Shown here in pieces: positions 7,327 to 11,797 of a DNA stretch of 11,797 bases. The DNA comes from Dunaliella salina (lineage: Eukaryota > Chlorophyta > Chlorophyceae > Chlamydomonadales > Dunaliellaceae): assembly GCA_002284615.2 (NCBI GenBank), contig MU069605.1, forward strand, positions 174,029-185,825, in the 5' to 3' direction. Each line of letters begins with the position of its first letter. Position 1 is the first letter of the stretch. The position numbers and the translations under genes are program-made. The notes beneath the pieces were generated by a model, which ran no database searches, was not told where the DNA came from, and saw nothing but the letters and a program-made list of their open reading frames with translations.

Positions 7327-7650
7327 ACCATAACGAGTCCTGACACCCAACTGTGGCCTGATACTGCTTCTGCCAGGTGTCCAATTTTGTACTTGCTTTG
7401 TGAAGCAGGTTTTACACGCTCTATGAGGTTTGTAACAAATTTCCATTTTCTGTGTTTTCCCACTACTGTTTTTTCTTGGTGCATGCGTGCCCCTGCATGG
7501 TACCTCACCCTTGACTTTACTTTTGTGGCATGTATCAAACTTCTTTGCCAACTGTCTGAATTTCATGCAAACTGTGCATGCCTCTTTGTCTCCCCTGCCC
7601 GTATTTGCCACAATTAGACTTTACCTGAGCTAACATGGATTGCTGGACAG
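7327..7650. other. Unrecognised stretch; second Cys-rich minus-strand frame
   Basis: The minus strand is open for 110 codons (7611-7279), starting MANTGRGDKEACTVC and continuing with KKFDTCHKSKVKGEVPC and ICYKPHRACKTCF. It has repeated CxxC pairs and many Lys, which could suggest a Zn-binding nucleic-acid protein, but no family was recognised. It shares its NTGRG start and CTVC with the frame at 6784-7218, and the DNA downstream on the plus strand (CCCCTGCCYGT) is also shared. Confidence 0.25.
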
Positions 7651-7652
7651 AG

Positions 7653-7765
7653 CTGAGCAGCCAAACTTTCTGGCTGAAGGCTAAAACTTCATGTAATGCA
7701 ATGCAATGCATTCATGACTCAGTTGTTTTTGAGCAATGCTTCCTTTTTTTTGCTTGAACTGGTCT
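7653..7765 (+). repeat. LINE 3'-end module
   Basis: A hairpin CAGCC/GGCTG (7658-7662 and 7672-7676, 9-nt loop AAACTTTCT) is followed by GAAGGCTAAA, a TGTAA (7692), a short TGCAA repeat and TTTTTGAGCAATGCTT. The stretch ends in GCTTGAACTGGTCT, where it is cut off and joins the EN-RT linker coding sequence. The second part matches 10418-10456. Confidence 0.6.
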
Positions 7766-8455
7766 TGGAGATGCCAGTGCAGTTGGAAGCTGCCCTTGAG
7801 GCTGGCAACACAGGCACGGCGTGTTTTTGTTTGAGAAGTTGGATCATGCAAGCTGCAAGTGAGAATAATGTGGGCATGTGCAAATTTCAAGGGTGTGTCT
7901 TCAAGAGAACTGAAAAACAAGGGATCAGAAGGCCTGTTTGGTTTGATGAGCAGAGTTGGCTGAGGAGGCGTCTGTCTATTCAAGCTGTGTGAAATGGTCA
8001 AGCTGTGCATGCCTGTCGTTTTTTAAAAAGAGAATGTAAGAAACAAACCAGGCGTGCACGGCGCGCTTTGGAGAAGTGCCAGAAGGCAGTTTTCTTGGAC
8101 AGACTGAAGAGACATAGGCCAGATATCCATGATATGCTCAGGAAGCGAAGGAGCACACATCAAACTCCTATCACAGCAGAAAGCTGGAGCTCCTACCTGC
8201 ACCGTCATCTTGGCTCTCATATAGGCAATTGCTCCCCTCCTCTAAGTAGAGCAGCTGCAAATTTGCAAGGCATGGGTAGCTGCCCTAAAAGCATACATCA
8301 CCAGGATACCTCCCTGCACACCAGTGGACCTGTGGGCATACACCCCACTTGTCCACCAGGAGGCAATCCTCACATTCCTGGACGGCAATCCAGACCCATG
8401 GGTAGCTGCCCTGAAAGCACGTCCATGGGTAGCTGCCCTGAAAGCACTCACAATT
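7766..8455 (+). pseudogene. LINE EN-RT linker region
   Basis: This is the protein segment between endonuclease and RT of the plus-strand LINE. It reads EAALEAGNTGTACFCLRSWI, KRTEKQGIRRPVWFDEQSW, then after an in-frame TGA at 7990-7992 continues in the same frame with HACRFLKRECKKQTRRARRA, DRLKRHRPDIHDMLRKRR and TPITAESWSSYLHRHLG. Five to six of these blocks match the minus-strand linker at 5390-5726 (WFNE, KKQTR, PITAEGW), which supports both. The TGA probably derives from CGA. From about 8260 the conserved reading moves to another frame (WVAALKAYITRIPP, VDLWAYTPLVHQEAILTFLD), where a 27-bp unit is duplicated. The function of this linker in LINEs is poorly defined. Confidence 0.65.
8396..8449 (+). 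repeat. 27-bp tandem duplication in LINE coding sequence
   Basis: Two head-to-tail units of CCATGGGTAGCTGCCCTGAA-AGCACGT lie at 8396-8422 and 8423-8449, nearly identical, encoding PWVAALKAR then PWVAALKAL. A third related unit stands alone at 8271-8294. Because 27 is a multiple of three, the duplication itself keeps the frame. Confidence 0.9.
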
Positions 8456-8570
8456 GAAGGCCAGGACTATTGGACGGCATTAGCAGAGGGGTACAATCTG
8501 CTCTTAGAGTTGTGCGCGGGGTGGCACAGCTGCTCGCTGGACAAGAGGCTCAGGTGCTACAGCTTGGGAT

Positions 8571-9290
8571 ATGGCAGTGGCCTTTGGGCGCAACAACCCG
8601 CCCCCTGAACAACAACTCCGACAAGGTGCTGAGTCTCAGTGGTTGCCTGAAGCTGATGCTTCGGATCTGCCTGACGCTGCTGCCTTGTACTCTGTTGTTT
8701 GTGAGCACATCCGTAGATTAAATGCTAGGACATCCCCTGGCTTTGATGCTATCGCGGCTCCATTCATTAAACATGCTGTGAAAAGGGTCCCAGCTGTGAA
8801 TGGTAAAGGCACAGATAGGATGAATGTCTTAGCTCCTTACCTTGCGCGTCTGCTTGCTGCCATGATGGAGAAAGCTGAGATTCCTGCTCGCTGGAAAACA
8901 GCCAAAATTACTTTTCTCTACAAGAAGGGCTCTGTTGTGGATCCAGGGAACGTGTTGAGGGAAGTTGTCACAGGGCGGTGCAGAGATAAGAACAAAATTC
9001 CAGACACGCAATGTGGTTTCTACCCTGGCCGTAACACTTTGCGGCCCGTTTTTATTTTGCGGCACTTGCAGCATGCTGCTCAGGTCAAACGTCCTAATCG
9101 ATCCCCAAGATTGCATGCGGCATTCATTGACTTCGAGCAAGCTTACGACACAATTCCCAGGGAAGCTCTCCGGAGGCACCTTCAGTGCATTCGTACGCCT
9201 GCATGCCTGTTGAATATCATTAAGAACATGTATGCTAATGATGAGTACATCTTGGTGGATGGCAGCAAGCAAGCTCGTGTGCGCCCCTTT
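8571..9290 (+). pseudogene. LINE reverse transcriptase, truncated after motif A
   Basis: The longest open frame of the window carries the N-terminal half of a LINE reverse transcriptase: TSPGFDAIAAPFIKHA, RMNVLAPYLARLLAAMMEKA, IPARWKTAKITFLYKKGSVV, GFYPGRNTLRP, motif A as AAFIDFEQAYDTIPREAL (catalytic Asp 9129-9131) and NIIKNMYANDEYILVDG. Compared with the minus-strand copy, 16 codons are missing after DPGN (junction 8948-8952). That removes the palm segment that reads ANYCMLVVS in the other copy. The homology ends after VDGSKQARVRP, before motif B, so the YADD box, thumb and RNase H are absent. The frame then runs into a 3'-end module at 9341 and stops near 9380. It cannot make an active enzyme. 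It is probably continuous, through several frame changes, with the linker at 7766-8455. Confidence 0.85.
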
Positions 9291-9340
9291 ATGACTCATG
9301 ACATTTCTATACGCATTTTTGTAGACTTATCTAGTTCCAG

Positions 9341-9397
9341 GTCTGTGTTTCCGCTCAGCTGCCCTTGTAGGCGGATATAGTGATGTAACCTTACCTT
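9341..9397 (+). repeat. LINE 3'-terminal module, copy 1
   Basis: GTCTGTGTTTCCGCTCAGCT-GCCCTTGTAGGCGGATA, then GATGTAACCTTACCTT, recurs at 9723-9795 and 10449-10521. TGTAA lies about 15 bases before the common end, as expected for an algal polyadenylation signal. Its placement directly after the truncated RT implies a large internal deletion. Confidence 0.7.
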
Positions 9398-9455
9398 CAG
9401 GACGAGACAGGAGCTTTTTACTACACTCAGGCTAGTTCTGAGGATGTCTTTCATT

Positions 9456-9596
9456 TCTCAGGACAGGAAAGGAAAAGGAAAAGGAAAAGGAAAAGCTACG
9501 CAAGCGGGACCGGCCCCCAAGCATCACGGATGGAACAACCTTGCTGCGAACAACGTATTGAACCTCCGAAGGTCCGCCCACCCTCTCAGGACAGGA
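9456..9596 (-). mobile_element. SINE-like insertion with 13-bp target-site duplication
   Basis: Perfect 13-bp direct repeats TCTCAGGACAGGA (9456-9468, 9584-9596) flank a 115-bp insert. On the minus strand the insert has a B-box-like GGTTCAATACG (near 9558-9568), a body ending CCGCTTGCGTAG, and a tail of about four TTTTCC repeats (9469-9494 on the plus strand as GGAAAA units). The GCTTGCGTAG-CTTTTC end is shared with the fragment at 6680-6757. No clear A box is visible, so the copy is short or 5'-truncated. The duplication and simple-repeat tail are hallmarks of target-primed insertion by a LINE machinery. Confidence 0.65.
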
Positions 9597-9598
9597 CC

Positions 9599-9795
9599 AA
9601 ACTAATGAAACTTATTGTTTTATTTCTAATCTCACGGATATTTATTCTGTGGATAGAACACTTCATTAGGCCGAGCAGCCAAACAACCTGGCTGAAGGTC
9701 AAACCCAATTGTAACCTTGAACTGGTCTGGTTACAGACCTCTATGTCTCCGCTCTGATGCCCTTGTAGGCGGATAAAGCAATGCAATCTTACCTT
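9599..9795 (+). repeat. LINE 3'-end modules A, hairpin and terminal copy 2
   Basis: Three repeated modules lie in series. Module A (9599-9655) recurs at 10078-10134 with about six differences. The hairpin module has CAGCC/GGCTG at 9676-9680 and 9690-9694 with a 9-nt loop, followed by ATTGTAACCTTG. The terminal module is at 9723-9795. This looks like the 3' UTR of the LINE, without the coding part. Confidence 0.7.
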
Positions 9796-9956
9796 GATTA
9801 TCTTTCACGAGCAGCCTGAGGCCAGCAGTCGCGCATGTTGACTTGAGGCCTTTCCTGTAAAGCACCAATTTTCACACCCCACCCTTCTACTCCAGTGGGT
9901 TAGGCTTGACGCAAAACCTAACTGGAAACCAAAACATGGAGCAATTGGAGAAAACT
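9796..9956. other. Unrecognised stretch
   Basis: No coding frame or known repeat was seen, apart from a short inverted repeat GGTTAGG/CCTAAC at about 9899-9921. Confidence 0.3.
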
Positions 9957-10044
9957 GGAGTCGAAACCTGCATTGTACCTACATCACCTTTTCCTCCCTT
10001 TTTTTTTTAAGGATTTTCATATGTACCTGTCCTAACCACTCGAC
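9957..10044 (-). other. tRNA-Ser/Leu-like A and B boxes
   Basis: On the minus strand GTCGAGTGGTTAGGAC (complement of 10029-10044) matches the D-arm/A-box pattern of class II tRNAs, including a GTC/GAC stem. GGTTTCGACTCC (complement of 9957-9968) resembles a B box with one extra T. A run of ten A lies between them. The acceptor and anticodon stems do not form cleanly, so this is more likely a tRNA-derived SINE relic or pseudogene than a working tRNA. Confidence 0.35.
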
Positions 10045-10062
10045 ACACTCAGTTTGCTTCAA

Positions 10063-10079
10063 TTCTTGCTGGGCAAGAA
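10063..10079. other. Perfect hairpin TTCTTGC-TGG-GCAAGAA
   Basis: A 7-bp stem with a 3-nt loop overlaps the start of LINE module A. The shorter form CTTGCTGGGCAAG recurs at about 10604-10616, next to another 3'-end module. Confidence 0.6.
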
Positions 10080-10134
10080 ACTAATGAGACTTATCGTTGT
10101 ATTTCTAATCTCATGAATATTTATTCTTTGGATA
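10078..10134 (+). repeat. LINE 3'-end module A, copy 2
   Basis: AAACTAATGAGACTTATCGT to TTATTCTTTGGATA matches 9599-9655 with about six differences. Here it is followed directly by the C-terminal knuckle coding sequence instead of the hairpin module. Confidence 0.75.
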
Positions 10135-10136
10135 TC

Positions 10137-10415
10137 CAGTCACAATCTTCGGGTTGAAGCCCACGGCATCACGGGAACAGGTGCCCTTACGAGCTCAGAA
10201 TTTGCAACAAATGAGATTGGCACACTGTGCAAGATGAAGAGCACATTATTCTGGAGTGCCCTTCTCAGGATCTGACAGACTTGCGCAATCAGTTCCATCA
10301 TTTGTTCAGCTGTGCACCTCCCGGTTGCCCAGTACGCCTCAGAGACTTCATGAATCAAGCTAATGTTTTAGAATTAGCCAAGTTTGTGTCTGCATGCTTG
10401 ACATGCTGTGCCTGA
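10137..10415 (+). pseudogene. LINE C-terminal Cys/His knuckle, broken by TGA
   Basis: The reading starts with NLRVEAHGITGTGALTSS in one frame. In the next frame it gives CNK (Cys 10203-10205), a TGA at 10212-10214 where the second Cys is expected, DWHTVQDEEH (His 10242-10244), ILECP (Cys 10257-10259) and about 50 more codons, including NQFHHLF, RLRDFMNQANVLELAKFV and ACLTCCA, to a TGA at 10413-10415. The DEEHI-C-P core matches the minus-strand copy at 2678-2705. It would be the Zn-binding C-terminus that follows RNase H in this LINE; RNase H itself is missing here. TGT or TGC to TGA removes one Zn ligand and stops translation. Confidence 0.6.
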
Positions 10416-10605
10416 TTTTTGAGCAATGCTTTCGTACTTTGCTTAAATTGGTCTGGTTACAGGCCTCTAAGTCTCCGCTCAGCTGCCCTTGTAGGCGGAT
10501 AAAGCGATGTAATCTTACCTTATTCTTTGGATGAAACAGTTCATCAGGCCGAGCAGCCAAACAACCTGGCTGAAGGTCAAACCCAATTGCAACCTTGTAA
10601 CCTTG
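10416..10605 (+). repeat. LINE 3' UTR with terminal copy 3 and hairpin module
   Basis: Directly after the knuckle stop, TTTTTGAGCAATGCTT (also at 7727) leads into the terminal module (10449-10521, with GATGTAATCTTACCTT). It is followed by the end of module A and the hairpin module (CAGCC/GGCTG at 10554-10558 and 10568-10572, 9-nt loop) and AACCTTGTAACCTTG. The first part is the natural 3' UTR of the knuckle ORF. The second belongs to another copy. Confidence 0.65.
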
Positions 10606-10950
10606 CTGGGCAAGTGTATTTCTCCTCACTGTTGGGCGTAGCATGGTTGGGCTGACTGAGAACACGAGGCTGCAAGGGACCTTTCAAAAAATCGACTCCA
10701 GGTCCGACCGCCAGTCACAAGAAAGAGAAGGTATGAACAGCAGTGGAGAACCCCCCTAATTACCTATTCTAGGTCTGGTTGGTCGAGACCACCTTGCTTC
10801 AGTAGAGCTGCCCTTGCAGAAGGACTCCTAGTAAGAGTACGGACACTCTAATTTCTGACTCATTGACGGCAGGAACTATCTCCATTCAGAAGTGCTGCTC
10901 CTGGCAGTAAAAATCCACCAGTCCTCATACGATGCCATTTTACCGTAGAG
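10606..10950. other. Mostly unrecognised; possible diverged LINE scraps
   Basis: No gene was seen. GGTCTGGTTGGTC to GAGCTGCCCTTGCAGAAGG (about 10774-10823) looks like a diverged terminal module. GACGGCAGGAACTATCTCC (about 10865-10883) resembles the antisense of the RT stretch encoding EIVPAVNG at 5261-5285. Both matches are short and uncertain. Confidence 0.3.
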
Positions 10951-10959
10951 AGATGTGAC

Positions 10960-11062
10960 CAATACGCACCCTCTTAAAAAATAATTAGTTTCACATGTAC
11001 GCATCATTTTACGCACCCATGATACAAGTAAAAAATTTCCAAACACGCACATTTACGCAATG
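10960..11062. repeat. Cluster of ACGCA motifs in AT-rich DNA
   Basis: ACGCA occurs at least five times within about 100 bases (near 10963, 10999, 11011, 11045 and 11054). It recurs twice beside the AT-rich palindromes at about 11418 and 11445. The spacing is irregular. Confidence 0.5.
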
Positions 11063-11127
11063 CCATAAGGGCCTTAGCGCACAAAATCAACTTGAAGGTG
11101 GTTTCAGAAGCAAGCTTGCATTCTCAC

Positions 11128-11330
11128 TCAGCTTGGCCTGCCTGGCTTGCGCTTGCGCTTTGCTTCCACCTCTGCGTGCTTCCACCTCTGCGCGTTTTTC
11201 CTTGTCCTTGCTGCTGCATGAAGGTGGCATCATGCTGCTGCTTTGCCTTCTCCTTCTTGACTTCTGGGTCTCCCTTCTTGAGGCTCCTTCTTGAGGAAGC
11301 GGTGAAAGCTAAGCTGGACGTCCCGATGAG
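11128..11330 (-). pseudogene. Broken charged ORF with AT-hook-like tail
   Basis: The minus strand reads a Lys/Glu/Gln-rich stretch (SLKKGDPEVKKEKAKQQHDA, FMQQQ), then in a shifted frame DKEKRAEVEA. A perfect 16-bp duplication (11161-11176 and 11177-11192) breaks the frame. After it, a frame ends EAKRKRKPGRPS and a TGA at 11128-11130. The KRK-x-PGRP tail resembles an AT-hook, which binds the minor groove of AT-rich DNA. The composition suggests a coiled-coil, DNA-associated protein fragment. No family was recognised. The other strand is also open here, so coding status is an inference from composition and from the coherent effect of the duplication. Confidence 0.35.
11161..11192. repeat. Perfect 16-bp tandem duplication
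   Basis: TGCTTCCACCTCTGCG occurs twice head to tail. Sixteen is not a multiple of three, so it shifts any reading frame crossing it. Confidence 0.95.
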
Positions 11331-11475
11331 GAGGTGGAGAGGAGGTGGTGGGGGACGCTGCTGATTGCTGCCTTCCTCATCGCCGAAAATAATTATTTTT
11401 AATTCATTCACACACATACGCAGCGCCTCAAATAATTATTTTTTACGCACAGCCCCAAAAAGATGTTTTTGACCG

Positions 11476-11664
11476 CGTTTCCACTGGGATCAGGAAATTG
11501 ATTTGGCGGATCGGGAAATAAAAAGTCGTTTCCACTGGGCGGATCGGGAAATTCATCTGCGGATCGGGAAAGCCAATTTCCCGACTAAAGAATTTCCTGA
11601 TAAGGGGAATTTCCTGGCGAACCCTCCACCCTTGGCAGGAAATTCATGTGGATCGGGCAATTTA
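11476..11664. repeat. GCGGATCGGGAAA motif array with hairpin
   Basis: GCGGATCGGGAAA is exact at 11506-11518, 11539-11551 and 11559-11571, with diverged forms near 11486 and 11653. CGTTTCCACTGGG precedes two of the units (11476-11488 and 11527-11539, 51 apart). A perfect 7-bp stem CGGGAAA/TTTCCCG (11565-11571 and 11577-11583, 5-nt loop) marks a switch, after which the motif appears in inverted form as AATTTCC (11576-11616). No coding sequence was recognised. Confidence 0.75.
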
Positions 11665-11772
11665 AGTAAGCCCACATGCATTCCAAATGTGTTAAAGGAG
11701 CTTCAACTGCACTTCAATTGCTGTGAAGGGCATGGCTGAAGTCTAGCAAGGGCTCAGAAGGCTCCCCAGAGA
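11665..11772. other. Short unrecognised stretch
   Basis: No motif, repeat or convincing frame was seen between the motif array and the terminal microsatellite. Confidence 0.3.
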
Positions 11773-11797
11773 ACACACACACACACACACACACACA
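11773..11797. repeat. (AC)n microsatellite at window end
   Basis: An AC run continues to the last base and presumably beyond it. It has the same strand sense as the CA run at 1-74. Confidence 0.97.

Larger units (their letters stand above)
10975..11445. repeat. 13-bp inverted-repeat pair TAAAAAATAATTA
   Basis: TAAAAAATAATTA (10975-10987) has its exact reverse complement at 11433-11445. The enclosed 470 bases hold the broken charged ORF and a 14-bp palindrome AAAATAATTATTTT (11386-11399). ACGCAC lies outside both arms. This could be a MITE-like unit, but the arms are AT-rich and no clear target-site duplication is visible. Confidence 0.3.

Noticed and set aside
76..9290. Retroviral or viral origin of the RT and RNase H pieces
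   Set aside because: The order EN-RT-RNase H, the DFNAH endonuclease motif, the C-terminal Cys/His knuckle and the absence of LTRs, protease, integrase or envelope all point to non-LTR retrotransposons.
1086..10415. TGA read as an amino acid (alternative genetic code)
   Set aside because: In-frame TGA occurs at 1260, 7990 and 10212, but TAA, TAG and many frameshifts break the same families, and TGA also ends frames sensibly at 96 and 10413. Ordinary decay explains it.

Overview
The window is intergenic, repeat-packed nuclear DNA from a eukaryote. No intact cellular gene was found. It starts and ends in CA/AC microsatellite. In between lie broken pieces of non-LTR retrotransposons (LINEs) encoding an APE-type endonuclease, a reverse transcriptase, an RNase H and a C-terminal Zn-binding knuckle, together with short tRNA-derived (SINE-like) insertions, LINE 3'-end modules and low-complexity blocks. 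A green alga is the best guess: the retroelement C-terminus at 1721-2337 resembles sequences I associate with chlorophytes, and several 3' ends carry TGTAA, the chlorophyte polyadenylation motif. A Dunaliella-like genome would fit, but this is inference.

Layout. 76-756: minus-strand RNase H fragment with a 141-bp GC-rich in-frame insertion. 757-1720: unrecognised, with a coding-like minus-strand stretch at 1086-1412. 1721-2337: minus-strand C-terminus of a second retroelement family. 2520-5726: mosaic LINE, with the EN-RT linker, RT and thumb on the minus strand (5726-4228), RT-RNase H linker and RNase H on the plus strand (3258-4245), then the C-terminal knuckle on the minus strand again (2846-2520). 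5727-6229: plus-strand endonuclease piece, ending at a tRNA-Ala-like SINE (6239-6425) with 9-bp direct repeats. 6435-7765: a 5'-truncated SINE tail, two unrecognised Cys-rich stretches and two LINE 3'-end modules. 7766-9290: plus-strand EN-RT linker and RT. 9341-10597: repeated LINE 3'-end modules, a second SINE-like insertion with a 13-bp target-site duplication, a tRNA-Ser-like stretch and another LINE C-terminus. 10600-11797: mostly unrecognised, with an AT-rich inverted-repeat pair around a broken charged ORF, and an array of a GCGGATCGGGAAA motif.

The LINE pieces look like diverged copies of one family, and together they outline the order EN, linker, RT, thumb, linker, RNase H, Cys/His knuckle, 3' UTR. 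Every piece is broken by frameshifts, stops, deletions or inversions, so none can act alone. The SINE-like copies share a 3' GCTTGCGTAG-(TTTTCC)n tail and would have depended on a LINE elsewhere. I found no convincing new functional system. The more interesting signals are the SINE family, the inverted LINE mosaic and the recurring 3'-UTR hairpin module.
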